A stretch of DNA of 24,862 bases. Origin: CAZGYE01 sp964530165. GTDB lineage: Bacteria; Planctomycetota; Planctomycetia; Planctomycetales; Planctomycetaceae. Each line of letters starts with the position of its first letter. Positions within the stretch are counted from its first letter, which is position 1. The stretch lies in the NCBI GenBank assembly GCA_964530165.1, contig CAZGYE010000045.1, forward strand, positions 1 to 24,862. Reading direction: 5' to 3'. The notes under the pieces were generated by a model. The model was not told where the DNA came from and did not search any database. It worked only from the letters and a program-made list of their open reading frames with translations. The position numbers and the translations under genes are program-made. Shown here in pieces: positions 1-7,538 of the stretch.

Positions 1-93
1 GACCCGGTGCTTCAGCGCGATTACTATGAACCACTTCGGCGAGATCTCCAAAAGATCCGTATCGTTCCCTCTCAGGGCGCAGGAACCTACTGA
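1..93 (+). CDS. C-terminal end of an unidentified upstream protein (partial)
   Basis: Frame 1 is open from the first base to a TGA at 91-93 and encodes the last 30 residues of a protein, ending in SQGAGTY. The stop lies only 17 bases before the next start codon on the same strand, so this is probably the end of an upstream gene in one transcript with the beta-helix gene. The stretch is too short and unremarkable to assign a family. It could in principle be a chance open frame, but the codon use and spacing fit a real gene end. Confidence 0.55.
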   Translation, partial: DPVLQRDYYEPLRRDLQKIRIVPSQGAGTY

Positions 94-110
94 AGCGGAG
101 TTCTGCCATC

Positions 111-2165
111 ATGATCGTGTTTTGGCTACTGGTGGGCGTGCTGGTTTTCGCTGCAGACGGGGTTGTCGCGTCGGCGGCTGAAGCCGACTTCTATGTCGCG
201 CCGGACGGCAATGACGGTTGGTCAGGCAGACTGGCGAAGGCCAACGCTGAGAAGACCGATGGTCCATTCGCCTCGCTCGAACGGGCGCGGGATGTTGTGC
301 GTAAGTTCCGCGCGGCGACGAAGCCCCAGCAGCCTGTCATCGTGCAGCTCCGCGGCGGAGTTTATCGCCGCCAGCGGCCGTTCATCTTGCGGCCCGAAGA
401 TTCGGGATGCGAGACAAGCCCGGTGATCTACGAATCTTACCCAGGCGAGAAAGCGACAATCAGCGGCGGCCGCGTCGTCTCCGGATGGCAAAAGGCCGAC
501 GGCCCTTTGTGGAAGGTCGAACTGCCCGAAGTGAAGTCGGCCAAATGGTATTTCCGCCAGTTGTTCGTCGACGGCCAACGACGCGACCGGGCTCGTTTCC
601 CCAAGAAAGGCAGCGTGTTGGGCATCGCCGCTTTGCCGAAAGCGGATGGCGAGATGGCGCTGAGGGCGTTTCAGTTCCGCCCGGGCGACATTCGAAAGGA
701 CTGGGCCAACCTCGACGATGTGGAGGTCGTCGTCCTTCAGATCTGGATGCACGCCCGACTGCGAATCAAGCAGATCGATCAAAGCCGTCACGTCGTGGTT
801 TTCACCGGCAAGAGCTGGCGGCCGCTGACGTGGTCGAACGGGTACTACGTGGAAAACGTCTTCGAAGCACTCGGCACGCCCGGCTCGTGGTATCTGGACC
901 GTAAGAAAGGTGTGCTCTATTACCATCCGCTTCCAGACGAAGACATGAGCAAGGTGGAGGTCGTGGCGCCTGTGGCAAAGCAGCTTGTCCGGCTCGAGGG
1001 CGACGTGGAGGCGCGTCGCTTTGTCCGCCACGTCACACTGCGTGGCCTGAGTTTCTGTCACACCACCCGGTCCCTTCCCGAAAAAGGATACCTGTGCGTC
1101 CAGGCCGAGATCATCCCCCCGGCCGCCATCCATGCCGACGGAGCGCTCCACTGCCGGATCGACGGGTGCCAACTGACCCGGCTCGGCACCTGGGGCATCG
1201 AGTTGTCACGGGGCTGCAAGGACAACGCGATCACTCACAATACGATGCGCGACATCGGTGCCGGCTGTGTCAAAATCGGTGAGCCGGAGGACTGCAAAGA
1301 AGACGTGGAGGAAACGTCCCGGACGGTTGTTTCAGACAATCGATTCCTCGATGGAGCCAAGGTTTATCTCGGCGCGCCGGCCGTATGGGTCGGACAGTCA
1401 AGCGGCAACACCGTCAGCCATAACGAGATTTCGGGACCGTTTATGTGGGCAATTTCTGTGGGATGGCGCTGGTCGTACTTCCCCCTTCAGCGGGCGCGCG
1501 ACAACATCGTCGAGTTCAATCACTGCCACCACATCGGAACCGGCGTTCTGGGATCGCACTGCGCGATCTACGCTCTGGGCACCTCGCCCGGCACGGTGAT
1601 ACGAAACAACTCTATCCACCATGTCTACCACAGTGAACGCTGGAAGGGCGCCGGCGAAGGGATCATCCTCGACAACGGCTGCTGCGGAATTCTGGTGGAG
1701 AACAACCTGGTGCACGACGCAGTCGCCGGCGGCTACGGCAGCAACTTCAACTGCTACGGCAATATCATTCAGAACAACATCTTCGCCTACGGCAAGCAGT
1801 ACCAGTTGACCGTCTACGGCGACCAGCCCACGGGAAAGCCGCAGCCGAAAGGAGAGGTCTTCGCTCGCAACATCGTCGTCTGGCGGGAAGGACCGCTGAT
1901 CAAGGAAGCCGACTGGCCTGATTTCAAGACGCTCTGGGACTACAATCTCTACTTCCACGAGGGCGGCCAGCCGGTGACGTTTCTCTCAGGCAAGAAGTAC
2001 ACGTTCGACGAGTGGAAAGCTCGGGGGATGGACCAGCATTCCGTGATTGCCGATCCGATGTTCGTCGATCCGGCCGGCGGCGATTTCACATTGAAACCCG
2101 ACTCGCCCGCGCTGAAGCTCGGTTTCAAGCCGATCGACATCAGCACGGTCGGCCCGCGCGACTGA
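111..2165 (+). CDS. Secreted right-handed parallel beta-helix protein, probable carbohydrate-active enzyme
   Basis: A 684-residue protein. The first ~25 residues form a Sec signal peptide (hydrophobic core, then ASAAEA before the mature start). The mature part opens with FYVAPDGNDGWSG and a GPFASLERARDVV segment, the usual start of secreted beta-helix proteins of the pectate-lyase fold. Repeated N-rich coils (for example NNSIHHVYH and NNLVHDA) follow over roughly residues 300-600, and the C-terminal end has the PMFVDPAGGDFTLKPDSPA motif common in bacterial polysaccharide-active beta-helix proteins. The YFRQLFVDGQRRDRARFP segment resembles what I recall of GH141-type proteins, but this assignment is weak. 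It probably acts in the periplasm or outside the cell on a complex polysaccharide. A GGAG lies about 11 bases before the ATG. It follows another gene closely and precedes an exported oxidoreductase, consistent with a sugar-utilisation locus. Confidence 0.85.
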   Translation: MIVFWLLVGVLVFAADGVVASAAEADFYVAPDGNDGWSGRLAKANAEKTDGPFASLERARDVVRKFRAATKPQQPVIVQLRGGVYRRQRPFILRPEDSGCETSPVIYESYPGEKATISGGRVVSGWQKADGPLWKVELPEVKSAKWYFRQLFVDGQRRDRARFPKKGSVLGIAALPKADGEMALRAFQFRPGDIRKDWANLDDVEVVVLQIWMHARLRIKQIDQSRHVVVFTGKSWRPLTWSNGYYVENVFEALGTPGSWYLDRKKGVLYYHPLPDEDMSKVEVVAPVAKQLVRLEGDVEARRFVRHVTLRGLSFCHTTRSLPEKGYLCVQAEIIPPAAIHADGALHCRIDGCQLTRLGTWGIELSRGCKDNAITHNTMRDIGAGCVKIGEPEDCKEDVEETSRTVVSDNRFLDGAKVYLGAPAVWVGQSSGNTVSHNEISGPFMWAISVGWRWSYFPLQRARDNIVEFNHCHHIGTGVLGSHCAIYALGTSPGTVIRNNSIHHVYHSERWKGAGEGIILDNGCCGILVENNLVHDAVAGGYGSNFNCYGNIIQNNIFAYGKQYQLTVYGDQPTGKPQPKGEVFARNIVVWREGPLIKEADWPDFKTLWDYNLYFHEGGQPVTFLSGKKYTFDEWKARGMDQHSVIADPMFVDPAGGDFTLKPDSPALKLGFKPIDISTVGPRD

Positions 2166-2374
2166 TTCCAGACCCTACGCTTTCCTTTCTGCTCATGAGA
2201 AATTGCCATCGATCGCCTGCACATCTTTCTTCTCCGCGAGATATTGAAGCATTCGACAGCCGGTTATGGGGCCGATCGGTTGCGATTGAAGGCCTTAAAC
2301 GCCAGAATCAATAGATGAGCTGAGCACCGCTGAGAATCGATTTTCCACAATCCCTGAGAAAAGAGAGGGCGAAC

Positions 2375-3688
2375 ATGAGTGAGACGAAAAGTTTTTCGCG
2401 TCGGGACTTCTTGAAGTCATCCTCTGTGGCCGTGGCCGGGGCCTCTTTGGCCGTTGGTTCGAGCATCACCCGCAGCGCGTACGCGGCAGGTAGCGACACG
2501 ATCAAGGTGGCCCTGATCGGCGCCGGTGGACGCGGCACTGGCGCCGCCAGCCAACTGATGAACGCCGACAAGAACCTCAAGCTGGTGGCTGTGGCCGACG
2601 CGTTTGAGAATCGGGCGACTGCGGCAATCAAGAGGCTGAAACAGCGATACGGCGACCAGGTTGACATTCCTCGAGAATGCGTATTCCTCGGTCTCGAGGC
2701 CTACAAGGACGCCTTGGCCACCGACTGCGGACTGGTGGTACTGGCCACGCCGCCGGGATTCCGTCCCATGCAGTACGCTGCGGCTGTGAAGGCCGGCAAG
2801 AACGTGTTCATGGAGAAGCCCTGCTGCGTGGACGCTCCCGGCTACCGCTCGCTACTGGAAACGAGCAAGTTGGCCGATGAGAAGGGTTTGCTGGTCGGAG
2901 TCGGTCTCCAGCGCCGCCATGAGCCGCGGTATATCGAAACGATCAAGCGGCTGCACGACGGCGCCGTGGGTGACATCCAGTTCTTGCGGGTGTACTGGAA
3001 CGGCGGCGGGATATGGAATCGCCGCCGCGAACCGCAAATGACCGAAATGCAGTACCAAGTTCACAACTGGTACCATTTCTGTTGGCTCAGCGGGGACAAC
3101 ATCACCGAGCAGCACATCCACAACCTCGACGTCGGCAACTGGGTGATGGGCGATGAGCATGCCGTCGAGGCCAACGGCATGGGCGGCTGCACGGCCCGCT
3201 ATTTGGGCGACAACAAAGGCACCGGCCAGATCTTCGATCACCACTTCGTCGAGTTCACCTTCGCCAACGGGACGAAGATGTACAGCCAGTGCCGACACAT
3301 GGCGAACTGCTTCAACTCGGTTTCAGAATCGGCCCACGGAACCACCGGCTCGGCGAACTGCAGTGGAACCATCCAGGGCGCGAAAGCCTGGAAATTCAGC
3401 GGCAAAAGCCCCGAGGGACACCAGCAGGAGCAAATCGACCTGGTGGCCACACTCCGCCGAGGCGAGCGCTACAACGAGACCTCCTACGGCGCCAATAGCA
3501 GCATGACGTCCGTGCTGGGCCGCATCGCCAACTACTCCGGCAAAGTCGTCAAGTGGGACGAGCTTGTCGCCAAAGGCAAAAGCGAGTTCCCCCAGCAGTT
3601 GACATGGGACGCCTCGGCACCTGTGCAAAAAGACGTCGACGGGAACTATCCCATTCCCATGCCAGGGGTTTACTCGCCGTACGCGTAA
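2375..3688 (+). CDS. Tat-exported Gfo/Idh/MocA family oxidoreductase
   Basis: A 437-residue protein. The N-terminus carries a twin-arginine signal (SRRDFLK, residues 8-14), a hydrophobic stretch and an AYA cleavage site near residue 37, so it is folded and exported with cofactor. The NAD(P)-binding Rossmann motif GAGGRG is at 49-54. The EKP motif at 147-149 (in FMEKPCCVD) is diagnostic of the Gfo/Idh/MocA family. Later HNWYHFCWLSGD and HIHNLDVGNWVMG segments match the exported planctomycete branch of the family. Members oxidise or epimerise sugars and polyols with NAD(P); the substrate here is unknown. The start is supported by GAGAGGG eight bases upstream. The 209-base gap from the beta-helix gene holds no obvious gene. 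Its neighbour suggests a role in processing sugars released from a polysaccharide. Confidence 0.92.
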   Translation: MSETKSFSRRDFLKSSSVAVAGASLAVGSSITRSAYAAGSDTIKVALIGAGGRGTGAASQLMNADKNLKLVAVADAFENRATAAIKRLKQRYGDQVDIPRECVFLGLEAYKDALATDCGLVVLATPPGFRPMQYAAAVKAGKNVFMEKPCCVDAPGYRSLLETSKLADEKGLLVGVGLQRRHEPRYIETIKRLHDGAVGDIQFLRVYWNGGGIWNRRREPQMTEMQYQVHNWYHFCWLSGDNITEQHIHNLDVGNWVMGDEHAVEANGMGGCTARYLGDNKGTGQIFDHHFVEFTFANGTKMYSQCRHMANCFNSVSESAHGTTGSANCSGTIQGAKAWKFSGKSPEGHQQEQIDLVATLRRGERYNETSYGANSSMTSVLGRIANYSGKVVKWDELVAKGKSEFPQQLTWDASAPVQKDVDGNYPIPMPGVYSPYA

Positions 3689-3715
3689 TGAAACTCGGTC
3701 CGAATCGAGCGGCGG

Positions 3716-3739
3716 GAGCGCCGTAGAAATGCGGCGCTC
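3716..3739. terminator. Hairpin after the oxidoreductase gene, possible transcription end
   Basis: GAGCGCCG (3716-3723) and CGGCGCTC (3732-3739) form a perfect 8-bp stem with an 8-base loop, 28 bases after the oxidoreductase stop and between two convergent genes. No clear run of T follows on either strand, so intrinsic termination is uncertain. It may only be a 3'-end stabilising stem. Confidence 0.35.
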
Positions 3740-3771
3740 TCTGCGCTGGCCAGTTCATTTAGGTGTCAAAT

Positions 3772-4029
3772 TCACGCGTTGCCAGCATTGCCGTGCTGCG
3801 CTGCGCATTCCGGACACACCATGAGTTCCTGTACAATTTCGCTGCCCTCGCCGCCTTTGTCGTATGCGGGTAGTCCTTTCGAGCTGGCTCTTCCGCGCCC
3901 GCGCCAACGATGAGTGTGTGTTGCTCTTGCCCCTCGAGCATCATAGTGCTTCGTTCGCGTTTGAACCACGAGCCGATGACTACGCACTCCCTTCGGAACG
4001 ACAGAATCGCAGATTTGACAGCGGAACAA
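3772..4029 (-). CDS. Small zinc-ribbon protein with probable TTG start
   Basis: An 85-residue protein in this reading. The start CQIC (Cys4, Cys7) and the end CPEC (Cys72, Cys75) make a split four-cysteine zinc site. Between them lie the SHRLVVQTR segment and a GGEGSEIVQELMVC segment. This arrangement resembles a small planctomycete-type zinc-ribbon protein that I recall starting F/Y-RCQIC close to its first residue. The frame has no ATG near that point. A TTG at 4027-4029 lies just before FRCQIC and is preceded by GAAAGGG with good spacing, so I place the start there. An upstream GTG/ATG start would add ~23 residues of unlike composition. The basic middle part (RWRGRGRASS) could bind nucleic acid. 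It is convergent with the oxidoreductase gene and lies about 240 bases after the B12-type operon. Function unknown. Confidence 0.65.
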   Translation of the reverse strand: MFRCQICDSVVPKGVRSHRLVVQTRTKHYDARGARATHTHRWRGRGRASSKGLPAYDKGGEGSEIVQELMVCPECAAQHGNAGNA

Positions 4030-4270
4030 TTGAAAACCCTTTCGCTTAAATGACAACGACGGCTTCGCCGACGTTGAACATTCACCGATCGTTCCCATTT
4101 GGGTTGAGCCTTAAGACGATCCAGGCTCTCAACGGTGACTATTGTAACATCGCGGCCCCCCGCGTGCAGCGCGTGAGGGAGGTTTTTCACGTTTTCTCGC
4201 CTGAGAGCCCGAATGCTGGGTTCCCATTGTCAGAATCATCGCCCGAGAAGCTGCATGAATCGGGGGCGGA

Positions 4271-4903
4271 TTACTTGGAATGCACCAAGCCGCCCTCTGC
4301 CGTCTGGGGCAGACAACTTTTCAGAAGAGCGTAGCCTCCGAACAGGACCACGACGTAAAACGCATCGCCGGCCAGGGTCGTACGGAAAAACGGAATTCCC
4401 GCCGCATAGCACGCCATGAGCCCGGCCCAGGTTTTCGGATATGTGGCGAAGAGGGCCCAGACTCCGAAGTTCGTGATGAGATAGAACAACACGGCTCCCG
4501 CCAGTGTCGCGATGCCGAGCGGAACGGTCTTCCACACATTCGGTCGACCGAGGAATGTGCCGTCGCCGTTCCCGGCCGCGCGAGATCGTTTGTCCATTGA
4601 GTTCCAGGAACGACGAACCCCCATCCCCAGGAAGACGCTCAAGGCGAAACATCCGTAGACGACGGGCGTCAAGTCGTGAAACGTGTAGAACGCCATGTTG
4701 TGCCGAATCAGGCCCAGCGCCACATCGCTCAGACACATGGCCGCAATGGGAACGGCAAACGCCCAGACTTTGTCGCGGAAATAGGCGCCGGCAAACAGTG
4801 CCAGTGCTCCGATCGGGACCATGTTCCAAGTGTGGTCGACCAGCCGCAGGGCGACGGGAACGCAAATCAGCAGGACGAGTAGCCAAAGACGCGGTCGAAA
4901 CAT
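4271..4903 (-). CDS. DUF6580-type integral membrane protein, putative vitamin/ECF-S-like transporter
   Basis: A 210-residue membrane protein with about five hydrophobic segments. The segments LITNFGVWA, YPKTWAGLMACYAAGIPFF and TLAGDAFYVVVLFGGYALL match the DUF6580 family, a group compared with substrate-binding S components of ECF vitamin transporters. An ATG at 4901-4903 preceded by GAGG six bases upstream is the best start; a GTG four codons earlier is the alternative. It begins 13 bases after the stop of the DUF71 gene and is the last gene of a cluster that starts with a cobalamin riboswitch. This context makes a corrinoid or B12-precursor substrate the leading hypothesis. No ECF ATPase or T component is encoded in the window, so it would need to share one encoded elsewhere or work alone. 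Family call fairly sure; substrate inferred. Confidence 0.8.
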   Translation of the reverse strand: MFRPRLWLLVLLICVPVALRLVDHTWNMVPIGALALFAGAYFRDKVWAFAVPIAAMCLSDVALGLIRHNMAFYTFHDLTPVVYGCFALSVFLGMGVRRSWNSMDKRSRAAGNGDGTFLGRPNVWKTVPLGIATLAGAVLFYLITNFGVWALFATYPKTWAGLMACYAAGIPFFRTTLAGDAFYVVVLFGGYALLKSCLPQTAEGGLVHSK

Positions 4904-4916
4904 GTTGCACCTCACT

Positions 4917-5639
4917 TTACTTTGCTGTGCGGACCGGACAAGCCGCAGTCTTGCCGTCCGCGTGTTCGGGTGGACTTTCTGATACCAGATCGCAGAACAA
5001 AAAGGAATCCCTCAGCACGATTTCGCCCAGCGCGAACGGTACGGGGTTCTCGAAGAGGGGCCCCTTGAAAACGAAGCTGTGGAATTCGCCATTTTCGCCA
5101 CAGGGGTCGACGCCGACCGGGAGCTGGTCGAGAAAAGCGCAGTCGATCTCTCGCCCGACGAACGAACGGTCGAGGACGCGTGGATCGACACACGTGGTGA
5201 CGGCCCCAAAACCGAGGGCTAGAAACGTACGAATCAGCTCCCGCGTGTCGCGTTTCCAGATCGGGAACAGGCACTGCATCTCCAATTGTGCGAGCTGCCG
5301 CTCGCGGTATTCTCGCAGGTCTTCCAGGAAGATGTCGCCGAACGCCACCGTTCGGACGCCCTTTTGCCGAAACCGCTCGAGCATTTCGGCGAACTTCGCC
5401 TCGTACTCCTCGTTCGTGGCGGCGGGCGAGAGAAAAATTTCGCTCAGCGGAATGCCGAGCGATCTCGCTTGCTCGTGCAGCAGCGACCGGCGGACGCCGT
5501 GCATGCTAATGCGGTCGTACTCGGCCGTCACCGTGGTGAGCAGCGCGACGACGTCGCAGTCATCCCGCCCACAAAGCGCGTACAGCGCCAACGCGCTATC
5601 TTTGCCGCCGCTGAAGCACATGACAACCTGTTCGGTCAT
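4917..5639 (-). CDS. DUF71/COG2102 ATP-pyrophosphatase (diphthine-ammonia ligase-like), candidate B12 salvage enzyme
   Basis: A 240-residue protein with the PP-loop SGGKDS at residues 10-15, GDIFLEDLREYRE at 101-113 and GENGEFH at 181-187. These are hallmark motifs of the DUF71/COG2102 (Dph6-like) family of the adenine nucleotide alpha-hydrolase fold. Such enzymes use ATP to form an adenylated carboxyl and amidate it. Archaea and eukaryotes use Dph6 for diphthamide, but bacteria lack diphthamide, so another role is needed. Published comparative genomics, as I recall, linked the bacterial branch to B12 salvage. Here the gene sits in an operon led by a cobalamin riboswitch, which fits. The ATG overlaps the preceding stop (ATGA) and is preceded by GAGAGG. 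Action on a corrinoid amide or carboxyl group is inferred. Cytoplasmic. Confidence 0.88.
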   Translation of the reverse strand: MTEQVVMCFSGGKDSALALYALCGRDDCDVVALLTTVTAEYDRISMHGVRRSLLHEQARSLGIPLSEIFLSPAATNEEYEAKFAEMLERFRQKGVRTVAFGDIFLEDLREYRERQLAQLEMQCLFPIWKRDTRELIRTFLALGFGAVTTCVDPRVLDRSFVGREIDCAFLDQLPVGVDPCGENGEFHSFVFKGPLFENPVPFALGEIVLRDSFLFCDLVSESPPEHADGKTAACPVRTAK

Positions 5640-6019
5640 GGGGACCTCTCATGTTGCGGGGCGCCGCTGCCGGCTTCGTTGAGGGGTCCTTTCATCGACA
5701 ACGGCGTATTGTGTTTCGGACAACGAATGTTCTGAGGATTTCCGCCGGAGACATCCGACGGCGGGGCCGCGTACCACTTTGCGCATTCGGCGCAGTACAT
5801 CGCGCGGACCAGCGTCCGCCGGCCGGTTGCCGGGTTGAGGGCCGGCGTCGGCCCGAGCGGTGCGACGATGAGCCGCCCCGTCTCGCTGCAGAGGTAAGCG
5901 ACGGTGTTTTCCGCCGCCGAACTCGACGAGTTTCCCTCGCCCCGTCCAAACAACGACAACACGAAACAGGACGCGCCGATCAGCACGGCAAGCGAAACGC
6001 CAATCAAGGTCGTCTTCAT
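5636..6019 (-). CDS. Small membrane-anchored Cys-rich protein with zinc-ribbon-like motif
   Basis: A 127-residue protein. Residues 4-25 are hydrophobic, giving an N-terminal membrane anchor or signal peptide, followed by a Ser-rich linker. The rest contains YLCSETGRLI, then MYCAECAKWY and RCPKHNTPL. The Cys pattern CxxC ... CPxH suggests a small metal-binding domain, perhaps facing the periplasm. ALNPATGRRTLVRAMYC resembles a type of short protein that I recall next to planctomycete DUF1559 genes. It starts 6 bases after the DUF1559 stop and its stop overlaps the next ATG by 4 bases, so translation is probably coupled through this operon. Function unknown. A periplasmic metal or corrinoid-handling role would be speculation from context. 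Confidence 0.75.
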   Translation of the reverse strand: MKTTLIGVSLAVLIGASCFVLSLFGRGEGNSSSSAAENTVAYLCSETGRLIVAPLGPTPALNPATGRRTLVRAMYCAECAKWYAAPPSDVSGGNPQNIRCPKHNTPLSMKGPLNEAGSGAPQHERSP

Positions 6020-6025
6020 GGTTAC

Positions 6026-6955
6026 CTAGTCCCGGTCGTAAAGAGAGTCGTCATCGCCGACGAAGCCAAGCTCGTTGTCGAAGTTCGCCTGAACATCGGC
6101 CGGGCTGAACCACGCCGGCAGGTTGATCCAGCTTCTCTCCCTCGATTCCACGTGTCCGTCGAGAAAGGCCACGTTGGCGGCGCCGCTGTGACGAAAATGG
6201 ACCGAGGGTTGCGTTCGGCTCGGCGGTTCGAGCAGCCAGTTTTCCACCAATTGCCCCGGCGTATAACTCCACGAGTTGTAGATGGCGCTGTCGGCAAAGA
6301 CGATGGTCTGTGTGAGCTGCTGGAAATCTCGGAACCGGTGCGTCATCGGCTGCGAGCTGACCGTGATGACCGGCCACGCCGAGAAGTCGTAGTCGACGCC
6401 TCGTCCGACATAATGACCGTTGTAGGCGAAACCCGACGCCATTCTGCCGAACCGGACGGTCCCGACCTGCGGCGGTCCGAAATCGGGACATTGAAACGCT
6501 TCGTGGTTGGTTTCCATGTAAGGGCTGAGGAATCCCTGGCTGAAATCGAGCTGCAAGAATGGGTTTGGTTCGGTGTTGTCGACGCTGCCGAACCAGTAAC
6601 GGATTTTGCCGCGCGGCGGGGTGAAGCCGCCTGTCACGTAAGCGATCTCGGCTGCGTCGTCGATGCTGTACGGCATCAGCATCTCGGCGTAGACGTCGGC
6701 GTAATTGTGCAGCGCCAGCACGAGTTGTTTCAGCCGGTTTCGGCACTGAGTTCGGCGTGCCGCTTCCCGCGCCTGTTGAACCGCCGGCAGCAACAGGGCA
6801 ATCAAGATCGCGATGATCGCAATCACGACCAGCAATTCGATGAGCGTGAAGCCGTGACGCCCTCGCCGCCGGAACTGGGCGCCAGAAGATGCGAAACGCC
6901 GAGAGCCGTCAATCGACGGCAAATCAGAGGAAGAAGGATTCGTTTCTATGCACAT
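6026..6955 (-). CDS. DUF1559 prepilin-like protein, first gene of the riboswitch operon
   Basis: A 309-residue protein with a type IV prepilin/pseudopilin N-terminus: basic leader RRRGRHG, then FTLIELLVVIAIIAIL, cut after the Gly by a prepilin peptidase. PAVQQAREAARRTQC and LVLALHNY follow, the standard opening of DUF1559. The C-terminal H-X9-DG motif (HSGAANVAFLDG) is present. Length is typical. I chose the ATG at 6953-6955 because GGAGGG lies 8 bases before it; a GTG six codons upstream is the alternative. DUF1559 proteins are greatly expanded in planctomycetes, are anchored at the inner membrane and have unknown roles. What is unusual is its position directly after a cobalamin riboswitch and 6 bases before the next gene, which would put its expression under B12 control. 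Confidence 0.93.
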   Translation of the reverse strand: MCIETNPSSSDLPSIDGSRRFASSGAQFRRRGRHGFTLIELLVVIAIIAILIALLLPAVQQAREAARRTQCRNRLKQLVLALHNYADVYAEMLMPYSIDDAAEIAYVTGGFTPPRGKIRYWFGSVDNTEPNPFLQLDFSQGFLSPYMETNHEAFQCPDFGPPQVGTVRFGRMASGFAYNGHYVGRGVDYDFSAWPVITVSSQPMTHRFRDFQQLTQTIVFADSAIYNSWSYTPGQLVENWLLEPPSRTQPSVHFRHSGAANVAFLDGHVESRERSWINLPAWFSPADVQANFDNELGFVGDDDSLYDRD

Positions 6956-7097
6956 GAGCAAGACCCTCCGCACAGGCCAACCACATCGACGGCTTCAGGG
7001 CAAAGAGGGACACATCCGCGAAGCAAGGAGGGACAAGGGAGACATGCGGCGGCGGCATCTTCTTTTCCTCGAAAGAACCGTCCTGACAACCGACAAC

Positions 7098-7308
7098 TGG
7101 GCAGGTCTTCTGGCTTCCGGATCAGCCTACTGACTGCACCTTCCCACGGGGTCACCTGGCATTCTTCCCCAGCAGAGGGCCGATCAGGTTACCCGCAGTG
7201 GTCTTTTGCAGCGTTTGTACCCGGTTACAGCGGCGGGACCGCAACGGATTCACACCGTTTTCCCTATTCTTCTCCCAAAGCTCTGAGCTTCAGGAGACAC
7301 CCAGGTCA
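7098..7308 (-). promoter_or_regulatory. Cobalamin (B12) riboswitch
   Basis: Read on the minus strand, this segment contains the conserved cobalamin aptamer core: GGGAAAACGGTGTGAATCCG (about 7264-7245), then GCGGTCCCGCCGCTGTAA, then the 3' B12-box-like GCCAGAAGACCTGCCC (about 7115-7099). The 5' GGGTGTCT near 7303 can pair with the AGAC and GCCC of the 3' end to close stem P1. The order and spacing match the Rfam cobalamin family. It lies about 145 bases before the ATG of the DUF1559 gene with no other gene between, so it should control the four-gene operon at 6955-4271, normally reducing expression when adenosylcobalamin is present. A possible ribosome-site sequestering stem is described under findings. 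Confidence 0.93.
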
Positions 7309-7314
7309 CGGTTC

Positions 7315-7342
7315 ATCGTAACGTCGGCGAGGGTCCTGTCAA
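7315..7342 (-). promoter_or_regulatory. Sigma70-like promoter for the riboswitch operon
   Basis: On the minus strand a perfect TTGACA (7342-7337) is separated by 16 bases from TACGAT (7320-7315). Transcription would begin near 7308, right at the 5' side of the riboswitch. The position fits exactly what the riboswitch needs. Confidence 0.65.
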
Positions 7343-7538
7343 GTCTGCCGAAGGCCATAAAAATGTCATCGCATCCATCAGGAAAACTGTTTGCAATGGC
7401 CTGTTGGTCCCTGTAGAATCGCGCTTGTAAGCAGCCGGACGTTGGATTCTTATGGTTCCTGCCCCACCACAAGAGTTCTCCCGGCTGTTTGCTTTTGACC
7501 CCGCGCGCGGTGTGAGTCCATTCCGCTCTGGAGAAACG

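Noticed and set aside
3759..4190. A 143-residue open frame overlapping the zinc-ribbon gene in another frame
   Set aside because: No family-like pattern; its length follows from the composition of the overlapping zinc-ribbon frame, which has clear CxxC motifs.
5651..7321. A 556-residue open frame opposite the B12 operon and across the riboswitch
   Set aside because: It runs antisense through four supported genes and the conserved aptamer; composition is shadow-like.
7501..7510. CCGCGCGCGG palindrome after the STAS gene
   Set aside because: Perfect but without a loop or T tract, so not a credible terminator; likely chance in GC-rich DNA.
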